This document shows positions 29,282-38,758 of a stretch of 64,000 nucleotides of DNA, one piece after another. The notes under the pieces were generated by a model. The model was not told the DNA's origin. It saw nothing but the letters and a program-made list of their open reading frames with translations, and did not search any database. Each line of letters begins with the position of its first letter. The first letter of the stretch is position 1. A program made the translations under genes and the position numbers. This DNA is from CANIGN01 sp041391385 (GTDB lineage: Bacteria > Bdellovibrionota > UBA2428), in contig JAWKOD010000006.1 of NCBI GenBank assembly GCA_041391385.1, forward strand, positions 263,359-327,358, read 5' to 3'.

Positions 29282-29785
29282 TTATTTTCCAGCTTGGCTA
29301 CGACGGGCAGCTTCTCTATCCATTTGGAAGAGTCCCACAGGGGTGCTGCCAACAAGTTTAAGTTGTCCAATAAGGTCTTGAACAATGTTTTCTTCTTCTA
29401 CTTGCTCATCCAAGAACCACTTCAAAAAGGATTGAGTTGGATAGTCTTTGTGCTTGGCCGCAAGTTCGTAGATGTTGATGATTGATTCTGAGACAGCTTG
29501 CTCTTGCGCAAGGCTTGCTTCAAATGCTTCGATGGGACCTTTGTATTGAATAACAGGTTTAGGGATTTCATTAAGCACGAGGGTGCCATTGCGATTAAAA
29601 ATATACTGCACGAATTTTTTAGCATGCTCGAGTTCTTCATTCCCTTGAAGTCGCATCCAACTTGAAAATCCAGGGTAGGAGGAGTGTTCAAAAAAAGCCG
29701 ACATTCCAAGGTAGGTATAGGCCGAGTGGAGTTCTACGCTGATTTGGTTGTTAAGAGCTTTTTCGACTTCCGTGTGTAATTTCAT
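29282..29785 (-). CDS. ftnA: Ferritin, non-heme iron storage protein
   Basis: 167 residues, standard bacterial FtnA length. Ferroxidase-centre ligands are visible in QISVELHSAYTYLGM (Glu), GNEELEHAKKF (Glu, His), LAQEQAVSESI (Glu) and LDEQVEEENIVQDL (Glu-x-x-Glu, Gln). It is a 24-mer cage protein that oxidises and stores iron in the cytoplasm. Its 5' flank (29786-29862) lies downstream of the lipoprotein gene on the same strand; no clear Fur box was found there. Start ATG 29785 is the only sensible choice. Confidence 0.95.
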   Translation of the reverse strand: MKLHTEVEKALNNQISVELHSAYTYLGMSAFFEHSSYPGFSSWMRLQGNEELEHAKKFVQYIFNRNGTLVLNEIPKPVIQYKGPIEAFEASLAQEQAVSESIINIYELAAKHKDYPTQSFLKWFLDEQVEEENIVQDLIGQLKLVGSTPVGLFQMDREAARRSQAGK

Positions 29786-29862
29786 GCTTTATAGAATACG
29801 GCAGCTTTATATGAGGGACAACTTCTATAAATAAAAAAAAATTAATTTAAAGAACAGGGAAC

Positions 29863-31122
29863 TTACTGCAGGTAAACTTTTATTTTTCTGAGTTCATACT
29901 TTAAAGCGTGAATAAGGGGGTAAGTATCGTCTGGAGTATCCTCTCCTGTATAAATCGCGCGTGTTCCTCGAATGCAAAGCCCCGTAATAACACTTTGTTT
30001 CCAGTTGGGTACTTCTATTCCGTTGTTGTATTTTCCCATCACGGGAGTTTTAACGGCCCCATCTAAATTTGTTGAAAGGTTAGCTAAATTGTCTTCGTTG
30101 TCGGTACTCATGTAATTGCCGTCTGCAGTGGCGACTATGTTTTGACGGTAGAGTCCAAAGCTGAACTTAAAGGGATTGGGCTGTGAGGAAGGAGTAAAAT
30201 CTCCATCTGTTGAATTTCTGCCCGGGAAGAATTGAAATCCAAGGTTTTCAATATCGTCGAGTGGAAGAAGAAGTGAGGCAAAGGCGTTGGCTCGTGTTGC
30301 AAAAAGTTGGGATGGGCCGGAACCTGTTACAGTTGAGCCTGATCCGTAGGGACCAATTGGATTTATCGTTCGAGTTTCATAAGGGCGCATTTCGCCTCGT
30401 TCAAAAAACCATAACCCTGTGAGGAAATATTTACTTTTTTCAGCCGAGGATAAACCACTTAAGCTTGAATCACTTGTAATTTTGAAGCCGACAGTGTTTG
30501 GATTGCTGATATTACAGGTATTGGGACTTCCCGCATAAGTAATTTCTGTTTCATTCGTTCTATCCCAATAAAAATAACCTGAGTCAGGGTTGAACAGGAG
30601 TGGGGCTGTTCTTACAGATATTTGGAGGGAGTCATTGTTAATTAAAGAGTAGTTTTTATCGTCGGGAATAGTAGTGCTGTTACTAAAGTAAAGTTGCAGT
30701 GCCTGAATCACCATGGGAAGTCCACTGGCACTAGTACGCCCCGTAGTTTCTTCGAGTGTCGTTAAAACATCTTCTTCGTCGCCAGAAAGAGCCGTGGACG
30801 AGTACAGGGGTTTGCGACAAGTAACCGCGCTATCAAATCCAGAACCCGTTACTCTTTCATTTGAGAAGCAAAATGTTTCACCTTTAGTGCCACTTCCGTA
30901 ACCTTGGATAGCGGTTGAGTTTGGGTATTTTTTGTCAGCAAAAACAGTATTTATGCTTTGTTTTTTTTCTGTCTTAATAGCAACTGTTTCAGTGATTGAG
31001 TCTCCACCTGTTGTTAAGCTTGAGGGGGGACTACTGATACTGTTTTCACTTCCTGGCGTGCTCACGAGTCCTTGTTGAAAGCAAGCTGTTAAGAAAAGCA
31101 AGGGCCAGAGTTTCAGTTTCAC
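29863..31122 (-). CDS. Lipoprotein, paralogue 1 of a tandem pair
   Basis: 419 residues. The start is GTG 31122, seven bases after AAAGGA. The N-terminus MKLKLWPLLFLTACFQQ carries a lipobox (LTAC), then a low-complexity Ser/Thr/Gly linker. Landmarks shared with the next gene are ETFCFSNERVTG, a following VTCRKPL cysteine, a QALQLYFSN strand, a NTVGFKIT segment, LTGLWFFERGEMRPYETRT, and near the end WKQSVITGLCIRGTRAIYTG with LIHALKYELRKIKVYL. Conserved cysteines suggest disulfides in a periplasmic or surface domain. No known family was recognised. Eleven bases separate it from its upstream paralogue, so they are co-transcribed. Confidence 0.7.
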   Translation of the reverse strand: MKLKLWPLLFLTACFQQGLVSTPGSENSISSPPSSLTTGGDSITETVAIKTEKKQSINTVFADKKYPNSTAIQGYGSGTKGETFCFSNERVTGSGFDSAVTCRKPLYSSTALSGDEEDVLTTLEETTGRTSASGLPMVIQALQLYFSNSTTIPDDKNYSLINNDSLQISVRTAPLLFNPDSGYFYWDRTNETEITYAGSPNTCNISNPNTVGFKITSDSSLSGLSSAEKSKYFLTGLWFFERGEMRPYETRTINPIGPYGSGSTVTGSGPSQLFATRANAFASLLLPLDDIENLGFQFFPGRNSTDGDFTPSSQPNPFKFSFGLYRQNIVATADGNYMSTDNEDNLANLSTNLDGAVKTPVMGKYNNGIEVPNWKQSVITGLCIRGTRAIYTGEDTPDDTYPLIHALKYELRKIKVYLQ

Positions 31123-31132
31123 GTCACATCCT

Positions 31133-32362
31133 TTAATTTGTAATTTTTATGCGTGGAGATTTAAGCTCAAAATGCATGGCTTTAATGAGAGGGGTCCAGC
31201 CTGTTTTTTCTTTTCTTTTTCCTTTGATACAAAACTTAGTAATAAAGGACTGCTGCCAATCGGGAATTTCGTTTCCGTCTTTATCGTAAGCTCCAAAGGC
31301 GGGTGTTGTGACGACGTTTCCGATACTAGAGCTCGTTGCGTAGTAACCAAAACTATTCACAGCTGCACTCTTGGCTCCTGTGAGACGACCGCTACTTACA
31401 ACCTGGCTTGGAAATTGTCGATGTCCCAGACGTAGAGCATTGGTTGTGATGTTTTTATAGATAACGGGAACAAGAAGTGAGTGCCAGACACTTACTTTGT
31501 CGGCAATAAGATTGCAGAGAAAGCCTTGCCCGGTGCTAGGGTCTACACATTCTGTGGCTTCATAGGTACGGTTCTCAGAAGTTCCCTCACCAAAAATTTT
31601 TTTCTTTCCACGCTCAAAAGAAGAAATTCCTGAGAGAAGAAAGCGATTTGTAGATTGGTCTGTGACTTCAAAGCCGACTGCGTCTTGGTCGTCGATATTA
31701 CAATCACCTGATCCGTAGTTATAACCATTTTTTTCAACGACAACAGGGTTTCCGGTTGTGGAGTTAAATGAGATTTTTGATTTTTCAATATACGCTGACT
31801 CAAAGAAAACTTCGGAGTAGTTGCCGCCGTTCGCTTCGGGAGCATTTTTAAAATTAAATTGTAAAGCACTAATGAATACAGAATGGAGGCCAGAGTTAGA
31901 GTTTTGAACGCTTTTAATATGAGATACAACGCTGCTTTCGGCTTTGATGCAGGAAGGATAAAGTCGTGAGCCAGAATCGCTTTTCCACTCTTCGTTTGAA
32001 AAACAGAAGTTACGGCCGTTCGTGGTATCGACATATTTAATGGGAACCATGGGAGCAGATGTGCTGCTTGTGGTTGTAGAGGCTGCAAGGTCGCGTGAGT
32101 ATTCTTTCAAAGATAAATCTGCAAATCCGGGTATAAAGTAAAAACTTGCATTTTCGTCGCTTGGCCAACTTGGAGATCGGTATCTCATGGAAACAGCTGA
32201 GATATTTGTTCCAGTTCCAGTGGAGGAAGATCCGCCGTCACTGCCTGTAGTGCTTCCGCTTGGAGGAACTGAAGATAATCCAGTGCTGCTTTTTTTCAAG
32301 CCTCCACCACTTTGAGTGCAGGATATTACAAAAGAAATAAGCAATAGGAGGTGTAACCTCAT
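31133..32362 (-). CDS. Lipoprotein, paralogue 2 of a tandem pair
   Basis: About 409 residues from ATG 32362; the frame extends upstream to 32539, but that part does not look like a secretion signal, whereas MRLHLLLLISFVISCTQSGG has a classical lipobox (VISC). A Gly/Ser/Thr linker follows. It shares with its neighbour NFCFSNEEWKS, a LYPSCIKAES cysteine, ISALQFNFKN, a DAVGFEVTD segment, LLSGISSFERGKKKIFGEGT, WQQSFITKFCIKGKRKEKTG and LIKAMHFELKS. Identity is modest but colinear over the full length, so the pair arose by duplication and diverged. Function unknown; surface or periplasmic location inferred from the lipobox. Confidence 0.7.
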   Translation of the reverse strand: MRLHLLLLISFVISCTQSGGGLKKSSTGLSSVPPSGSTTGSDGGSSSTGTGTNISAVSMRYRSPSWPSDENASFYFIPGFADLSLKEYSRDLAASTTTSSTSAPMVPIKYVDTTNGRNFCFSNEEWKSDSGSRLYPSCIKAESSVVSHIKSVQNSNSGLHSVFISALQFNFKNAPEANGGNYSEVFFESAYIEKSKISFNSTTGNPVVVEKNGYNYGSGDCNIDDQDAVGFEVTDQSTNRFLLSGISSFERGKKKIFGEGTSENRTYEATECVDPSTGQGFLCNLIADKVSVWHSLLVPVIYKNITTNALRLGHRQFPSQVVSSGRLTGAKSAAVNSFGYYATSSSIGNVVTTPAFGAYDKDGNEIPDWQQSFITKFCIKGKRKEKTGWTPLIKAMHFELKSPRIKITN

Positions 32363-32584
32363 ATATTTAGTGTATCGGCATCTTTTGGCAATATTGATGA
32401 ATTTACGGTTAAGAAGGCCAAGAAAGCCTCCTTTTAGAGCCTTTAATGGCCCATATTGGCTTTTTGTGGCTTGCGAGGAGGCTGTGACTCGGATAAAAGT
32501 AAGCTTAGTTGGAAAGCCCACGCTCTCTATTCCTAGCAATAGGTTTGGGGGGTTAGTGGGCTTTTAGTTTTATTTAGAGAATTG

Positions 32585-33121
32585 ATGATTTACAAGAGCC
32601 CTAAAGAATTAGAATTAATCGAAAAACTAGGCTCTGTCGTATCTTCTTTGAACTATGAGCTTCGAGATATAGATATTCGACAGGGCAAGCCAGCGCTTGT
32701 CCGTATTACGATCGATATTCAGGATCGTAGTCGTGGGGTGACTCTCGATGATTGTTATGAGGTTCATCAGGCGATTGATCCACTCTTTGATGTTTGGGAT
32801 CCCTTACAAATGGCTTATACCCTGGAAGTAAGTAGTCCAGGTGAGAAGGCACCACTTCGTTCAAGAGAACATTTTGACGAAGCTGTTGGAAGCGAAATTG
32901 AGTTTCGTACTCGAGAGGCCGTTAAAATGCCTGAAAATCCTACCGCTGCTCCACGTAAAAACTGGAAGGGTAAATTGCTAGCCGTTGTAGGGACGGAGAC
33001 GGATCTAAAAGTGAAGTTAGAAGACAGCATGGGAACCCATGAAGTTGAGGCGAGTCTGATTGAGGGAGCTCGTTGGATTAGAGATTGGTCTGCAAAAGAC
33101 AAAAAGGAGAATAAGTTATGA
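32585..33121 (+). CDS. rimP: Ribosome maturation factor RimP
   Basis: 178 residues; helps mature the 30S subunit. TTG 32582 immediately precedes ATG 32585; ATG is preferred. The N-terminal domain shows SLNYELRDIDIRQGKPALVR and DDCYEVHQAIDPLFDV, then the family motif YTLEVSSPGEKAPLRSREHF. The C-terminal SH3-like domain is longer than usual, including AAPRKNWKGKLLAVVG. The stop overlaps the nusA start (ATGA), the standard rimP-nusA-infB arrangement. Confidence 0.93.
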   Translation: MIYKSPKELELIEKLGSVVSSLNYELRDIDIRQGKPALVRITIDIQDRSRGVTLDDCYEVHQAIDPLFDVWDPLQMAYTLEVSSPGEKAPLRSREHFDEAVGSEIEFRTREAVKMPENPTAAPRKNWKGKLLAVVGTETDLKVKLEDSMGTHEVEASLIEGARWIRDWSAKDKKENKL

Positions 33122-34533
33122 ATCTGGGTGATCTTGAGAAAGTTCTCGATCAAGTCGGCAAAGATAAGGGGATTGATAAAGCCCTTCTTATCGGAGCAGT
33201 AGAAGAAGCATTACTCACTGTAGCTCGTAGGCAATATGGAGCTAAAAAAGAGATTGAGGCAAAATACAATCCTGATCTCGGAGAAGTAGAGCTTTATGAG
33301 TTTAAAACAGTCGTTGAAACGATCAACGATAAAGACAGAGAAATTTCTTTTGCAGAAGCTAAGGGCTTTGATTCAGAAGTTGTTTTAGGAGATAGCATCG
33401 GGATTAAAATGGATGCTGGGTATCTTTCTCGAATAGCAGCTCAAACTGCCAAGCAAGTACTTTTGCAGAAGGTTCGCGATGCTGAGCGAGAACTTATCTT
33501 TAACGAATTCCAACACCGAAAAGGTGAGGTGATTACAGGCCTTATTCGTCGTGTAGACAAAGGTGCTGTGATTGTAGATTTGGGACGCACAGAAGGTTAT
33601 ATGCCTCTTAAGGAACAAATTCCTGAAGAGCCGTACAACTCAGGTGAGCGTATTCAAGCTTATCTTATGGATGTGCAGTTAACGCCTAAGGGTCCGCGTA
33701 TTATTCTTTCGAGAGCCTGCCCTGAGTATTTAATTTCTCTTTTTGAGAACGAAGTTCCCGAAATTAGAGAAGGTTTAGTCGAAATCGTAGGCGCTTCTAG
33801 AGAACCTGGTATCAGAGCTAAGGTGGCTGTAAAATCTAAAGACCCTCAAGTTGACCCTGTAGGGGCTTGTGTCGGTGTAAGAGGAAGTCGCGTTCAAAAC
33901 ATTATTCAAGAACTCAAAGGTGAGCGTATCGATATTGTTCCTTGGGATGAAGAGATTACACGTTTTGTTTGTAACGCACTCTCTCCAGCTGAAATTCAAA
34001 AAGTTGTTATCGATGATCAAGAAAAAGCAATCCAAGTGGTTGTTGCAGATGAGAATTTGAGTATCGCTATCGGAAAAAGAGGCCAAAACGTACGTTTGGC
34101 GAGTCAGTTGACAAAATGGAGACTGGATATCGTTTCAGAAAGTGAAATGTCTAAGCGTTTAGCGGAAGCGAAGTATCAGTTAGGATTAGTTCCAGGTATT
34201 ACTGAGACTATGGCGATGGCCCTTTATCAAAATGGTGTCGAACGAGTTTCTGATGTGGCTGAGATCACAGCAGAGGATTTGGCAACTGTTCCCGGTTTTG
34301 ATGAAGCGCGAGCGATTGAGATTATTAAAAATGCAAAAGAAGTCATTGCAAGTGGCAAAGCAAGTGCTCCGATGCCGGAGGAATTGCTTGATTACGCGAC
34401 TCGTAAGAAATTAAATAAAGGCAAAGGCGATGATGCTAAAACAGAAGGTGGAGATGGCGTGAGTGCTATTGAAGCTAAGTTACGTGCTGAATTGGCTGCT
34501 GCTGAAGAAAAAAATAAAGGCGATAACAACTAA
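33118..34533 (+). CDS. nusA: Transcription termination/antitermination protein NusA
   Basis: 471 residues. RNA polymerase-binding N-terminal domain (KALLIGAVEEALLTVARRQY), S1 domain (GLIRRVDKGAVIVDLGRTEG), two KH domains (VGACVGVRGSRVQNIIQEL and LSIAIGKRGQNVRLASQLT) and a helix-hairpin-helix repeat near the C-terminus (LGLVPGITETMAMALYQ; LATVPGFDEARAIEII). The C-terminal tail is Lys/Glu/Ala-rich. Overlaps rimP by four bases and is followed by infB after 17 bases. Frame is clean. Confidence 0.96.
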   Translation: MNLGDLEKVLDQVGKDKGIDKALLIGAVEEALLTVARRQYGAKKEIEAKYNPDLGEVELYEFKTVVETINDKDREISFAEAKGFDSEVVLGDSIGIKMDAGYLSRIAAQTAKQVLLQKVRDAERELIFNEFQHRKGEVITGLIRRVDKGAVIVDLGRTEGYMPLKEQIPEEPYNSGERIQAYLMDVQLTPKGPRIILSRACPEYLISLFENEVPEIREGLVEIVGASREPGIRAKVAVKSKDPQVDPVGACVGVRGSRVQNIIQELKGERIDIVPWDEEITRFVCNALSPAEIQKVVIDDQEKAIQVVVADENLSIAIGKRGQNVRLASQLTKWRLDIVSESEMSKRLAEAKYQLGLVPGITETMAMALYQNGVERVSDVAEITAEDLATVPGFDEARAIEIIKNAKEVIASGKASAPMPEELLDYATRKKLNKGKGDDAKTEGGDGVSAIEAKLRAELAAAEEKNKGDNN

Positions 34534-34550
34534 GGTTGTTAAGGAGAAAT

Positions 34551-37386
34551 ATGAAGGTATTTGAACTCGCAAAGGAGCTCGATACAAAAGCTCTCGATCT
34601 TATAGAGAAAATTAAACCTTCAACTTGACCCTAAAGAACCACATGTCGGAACTTTCGGACGATCAAGTTGTTAAGATTCGAGAGTTTTACTCAACAAGAA
34701 GCGCCGGCTGCAAAGACTAAAAAAGACAGGCGTTGTTCGCAAAAAGAAATCTGCTGGAGAAGGCGCTAAAAAAGCGAAAGGCAGTTGTCATCAAACGTAA
34801 GAAAGATTCGGATGAGAATGCGGAAGAATCAAAAGATGAATCTGAGCTTTCGATGAGCGATTCTGAAGACACTCCTTTAAGTGAAGTTGCTGAATCAACT
34901 ACAAACTCGCCGACTGAAGAAGTAGCTACTCCGATTGAGGCAAGTAGTGAAGCTTCAGAAAGTCCTGTAGATACAGAAGATTCTTCTGTATCGGTAGCAG
35001 GCGAAACAGAGGAAGTGCTTGCTGAGACTCCTAAGGAAACTGAAGTCGCTAAGGCAAAAGAAGTTCCACCTGTAGCAGCTGCGGCTAAACCTCGTAGGTT
35101 TAGCTTTATTAAAGTAGCAGAAAGCACAACAGAAGAGCTTGCTATTCGCCGACCAGTCATTGAAGACGCTGTTTCTGGAAGAAGTTAAAAAAGAATATGA
35201 AGATGTAAATGCTCGTCGTCGTGAAGATGACGATCAGTGTTTCTGTTGAGAGAAGTGCGGCAGATATCCTGCGTGAGCTTGAAAAAGATGAAGCACAAGG
35301 ACGCAGAAAAGGAGCCTTTACTGTTAAAGACACAGCTAAAAGTCCGGATTTTCGTTCTACAGATTATTTGCGTAGAGAACGAGTTTATCAAATTCGAAAG
35401 AAGAGACTCGCTTTTGGAAGACCTGTAAGTAAGATTTCAACAGTTGCTCCAAATGCTAGAAAACGCTTTGTTGAATTCGATCAAGAAATGTCTGTTGAGG
35501 AGTTAGCACAAGCGCTCTCATTAAAAGTTCGCCAAGTTGCAATGAAGCTCGATTCTTTAGGGGTTGAGCGCCCAGACGAGGCGGAAACTTTTGCTGAATG
35601 GATTTTAGATTTACCGGCTGTAGAGCTCATCGCTGCAGAGTTTGATTATGCTGTAAAAGATAGAAGTCTTTCTGAAGAATCTCTTGTTGAATTCAAAGAT
35701 GAGTTTGAAGTTTTTTCAAGGCCTCCTGTTGTTACAATTATGGGCCATGTCGACCATGGAAAAACCTCCTTACTCGACTTTATCCGTAAAGCGCGAGTTG
35801 TAGATCGTGAAGCGGGTGGAATTACCCAGCATATTGGTGCCTATACAGTGAAAGTTGCAGAAGCAATTCGTAACATTGATGCTGCTTTTGGCGCGAATGC
35901 TCAAGCTGCAACTTCAGGAGAAGGAAAAGCTGCTCAAGAAAAAGGAAAGGCTGGAAAAGCGTCTAAGTCTAAAGCAGCTGCTACTACACAAGAACAGGCA
36001 AGTGCCATTATTCCCGAAATTACTTTTTTAGATACTCCTGGTCACGCTGCATTTAGTTCTATGAGAGCTCGCGGAGCTCAAGTGACAGATATTGTTGTCT
36101 TGGTTGTTGCTGCGACTGAAGGACTTATGCCGCAAACTAAAGAAGCGATTGATCATGCAAAAGCAGCTGGGGTTCCTTTGATTGTAGCTGTTAACAAAAT
36201 GGACTTACCCGATGCAAATCCAGATGAAGTATTAAGACAGCTTTCAGAGCTTGAAATTCTTACAGAAGATTGGGGCGGAGAAGTCCTTTCTGCTAAAATA
36301 AGTGCAAAAACTGGTCTGGGAGTTTCTGACCTCCTCGAAAAAATTCAGCTTCAAGCTGAGCTCTTAGAGCTCACAGCACGTAAAGAGGGTCCTGCGACCG
36401 GTATTATAATTGAAGCACATTTAGATAAAGGTCGTGGCTCTGTTGCAACGACTCTCGTAAAAGAGGGAACTCTGAAAGTGGGCGATTATGTTGCTGTTGG
36501 ACTTCAGTCTTCTAAGATTCGCGCTTTGATCAATGATCAAGGTAAGAATGTTAAAGAAGCGGGTCCATCTTCTCCCGTATTGATTTTAGGTCTTACGGAA
36601 GTTCCTGAAGCAGGTGATCCTCTCAATGTTGTTGAGAGCGAAAAGAAAGCCAAAGAGTTGGTAACTTTTAGAAAAGAACAAGCAGCAGAGGCTTCTAGTG
36701 GTCGAAAAATGACGATGGAAGAAATGATGCGCTTGATGAGTCAAGGGGAGCTTAAAGAGTTGCCCATCGTCTTAAAGGGTGACGTAAAAGGATCTGTCGA
36801 AGCCATTGTGGGTTCTCTTGCTAAGCTTCCTACAGACAAGGTGAAAGTTAAAGTTCTTACGACTGCTGTTGGCGGTATTAACGAAAGCGATGTTGCGTTG
36901 GCTTCTGCCTCTAAAGCAATCGTTATTGGCTTTAATGTAAAAGCTGATGCAAAAGCTTCTAATGAAGCTGAGCGCTTAGGTGTAGAAATTAAAACTTACA
37001 CCATTATTTATCAGCTTTTAGATGACATTGTTAAAGTTATGGAAGGCATGCTGGCTCCAACTATCAAAGAAGAAATTTTGGGTCAGGCAGAAGTACGCAA
37101 CGTATTTAATCTTTCCAAATCTGGAATAGTTGCTGGGTCTTTTGTTACGAGCGGAAAAATCGTACGCGGGTCTAAAATTAGAGTTATTCGGCAGGGTCGA
37201 GTTGTATTCACAGGTGATATGAGTGGACTCCGTCGCTTTAAAGATGACGCGAAGGAAGTTGCACAAGGTTACGAGTGTGGAATCAGCGTTGCTAACTTTA
37301 ACGATATTAAAGAAGGCGACATTTTAGAAGCTTACAAAGAAACTGAAGTGGCTACGAAGTTAGAGGGAGCTCCCGCTTCACATTAA
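34551..37386 (+). CDS. infB: Translation initiation factor IF-2, N-terminal part frameshifted
   Basis: GTPase delivering fMet-tRNA to the 30S subunit, about 945 residues. ATG 34551 follows AAGGAG and reads MKVFELAKELDTKALDLIEK (IF2N domain). From about 34618 to 35230 the frame changes several times, though an acidic/Ala-rich linker is evident (VVIKRKKDSDENAEESKDES). The last frame is clean: second IF2N (EFDQEMSVEELAQALSLKVR), G1 IMGHVDHGKTSLLD, G3 FLDTPGHAAFSSMRARG, G4 VNKMDLPDANP, G5 SAKTG, then domains II-IV. Between switch I (GGITQHIGAYTV) and G3 there is an Ala/Lys/Gly-rich insertion of about 50 residues (35856-36009), absent from common IF2s. Confidence 0.95.
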
Positions 37387-37401
37387 GCGAGAGAACTTTC
37401 T

Positions 37402-38250
37402 ATGGGACTAGGTCTTTTTTGGAAAGAGCGTGGTCCCTCTAGTAGTCAGTATCTAGGAACTCTTAAAAGAAAACTTGCCGAGCAAAATTTTAAAATTAGC
37501 GGTCCTTCCAGGAAGGGCATTGGCCATGGTGGGACTCTTGATCCTTTTGCAGAAGGCTGGCTTTTAGTTGGCTGGGATGAGGGGACGAAACTTCTGGGAG
37601 CCCTCAAGGGCTTAAGTAAGACTTATGTTGCAGAGATTTATTTAGGAGCTTCAACGGATACTCTTGATGACACTGTTACAGCTGAGAAATGGAATCAAAA
37701 ACTCGATCTAAATGAAGAAAAACTTAAGCTTTTTTTAAAAGAAAAGATTGGGGTCACGCTACAAAAACCCCCTTTGTACAGTGCAAAAAAAGTCGAAGGT
37801 AAAAGCTCTTACGAGGCGATTAGGCGAGGGGTTGAGCTCGACCTTAAACCTGTTTCCATTGAAGTCTTTGAGGCCGAACATCTTGGGCTCATTCAAGAGA
37901 CGGATGAGGTATGGCGTTGGACGGTAAAACTTCGAGTCAGTGCTGGAACTTATATTCGTGCTTTTGCACGAGATTGGGCTATGGAACTTTTTGGGAAAAC
38001 GGCTTTTTTGAGCCGTCTAGCTCGGGTGGGCTATGGGAGTTTTTGCGAGCTCTCCAATGAGCGCGATAGAATAGTGAGTGATAACAAAGAGTTATCTGCC
38101 TTTTTTGATTTCGTTTCTGACGAAAAAATACACCCTCAGGCTCTAGCAGATCGGGGGCACTTACTCCTCGATGAGCAGAATCAGATACGAGCTGCTTGGC
38201 TTGTCGATGCTGAGAGGTGGCGTTATTTTACCTCGAACCCACTGAGCTAA
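37402..38250 (+). CDS. truB: tRNA pseudouridine(55) synthase TruB
   Basis: Makes pseudouridine 55 in the T-loop of tRNAs; 282 residues. The catalytic aspartate lies in GHGGTLDPFAEGWLLVG (Asp47). Further family segments are SKTYVAEIYLGASTDTLDD, QKPPLYSAKKVEGKSSYE and VSAGTYIRAFARDW. The N-terminus is short of the usual ILLVDKP segment, starting instead with MGLGLFWKERGPSSSQ, a divergent version (WKERGPSSSQ replaces the KP-x-G-x-T-S loop). Sixteen bases downstream of infB; rbfA, usually between them, is missing here. Confidence 0.92.
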   Translation: MGLGLFWKERGPSSSQYLGTLKRKLAEQNFKISGPSRKGIGHGGTLDPFAEGWLLVGWDEGTKLLGALKGLSKTYVAEIYLGASTDTLDDTVTAEKWNQKLDLNEEKLKLFLKEKIGVTLQKPPLYSAKKVEGKSSYEAIRRGVELDLKPVSIEVFEAEHLGLIQETDEVWRWTVKLRVSAGTYIRAFARDWAMELFGKTAFLSRLARVGYGSFCELSNERDRIVSDNKELSAFFDFVSDEKIHPQALADRGHLLLDEQNQIRAAWLVDAERWRYFTSNPLS

Positions 38251-38364
38251 GCCCCCTTAAGGGCAATAATTATCCTAAGAATGCTTCATGACAGCGCTTG
38301 TAAAAGCATTGAGAAAACGGTAACTTGTTGGCAATTAAATAGGAAAGTCGATAAGGAGACAATA

Positions 38365-38633
38365 GTGTCAATTAGTGTAGAACAAAACAAAGCGTGATCA
38401 GTACATTCAAAACTCACGAAAAAGATTCAGGATCCCCTGAAGTACAAGTCGCCCTCTTAACAACTCGAATTAATAATCTAACAGGTCACTTTAAAAAGCA
38501 TGTTAAAGATTTCCACTCTCGCAGAGGTCTCTTGATGCTCGTCGGCCAACGCCGTCGTCTTTTGAGTTACCTTCGTAACACATCTGTTGTTCGATATAAT
38601 AAAGTTGTTAAAGATCTCGGACTCAGAAAATAA
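38365..38633 (+). CDS. rpsO: 30S ribosomal protein S15 (one frameshift)
   Basis: Primary 16S rRNA-binding protein of the 30S platform. The start is GTG 38365 after ATAAGGAGAC. The first codons read MSISVEQNKA, then one missing base at about 38393 shifts the frame, and the protein resumes VISTFKTHEKDSGSPEVQVA through HFKKHVKDFHSRRGLLMLVG to YNKVVKDLGLRK. The reconstructed length of 89 residues is exactly the family size. Lies between truB and pnp in conserved order. The indel is surely an error, since S15 is single-copy. Confidence 0.95.
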
Positions 38634-38650
38634 ATTTTAAATAATTAGAT

Positions 38651-38700
38651 TACGACCTTCAAACTTATGGAATGGGGTCGTACTAAGAAATTTCTTAGTG
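38651..38700 (+). promoter_or_regulatory. Paired hairpins in the rpsO-pnp leader
   Basis: TACGACC (38651-38657) can pair with GGTCGTA (38676-38682), and immediately after is an 18-base perfect palindrome ACTAAGAAATTTCTTAGT (38682-38699). They lie between rpsO and pnp, where in E. coli an RNase III-cleaved hairpin mediates pnp autocontrol. A similar role here is inference. Confidence 0.45.
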
Positions 38701-38758
38701 CGCGCTTAAACTCTTAATCATTGAAGGAATTCGTAGGACTCTCCTTGGAGGAATAAAT

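Noticed and set aside
32363..32539. Longer N-terminus for the second lipoprotein
   Set aside because: The 59 extra codons lack secretion features and would bury the lipobox signal; ATG 32362 gives a normal lipoprotein signal.
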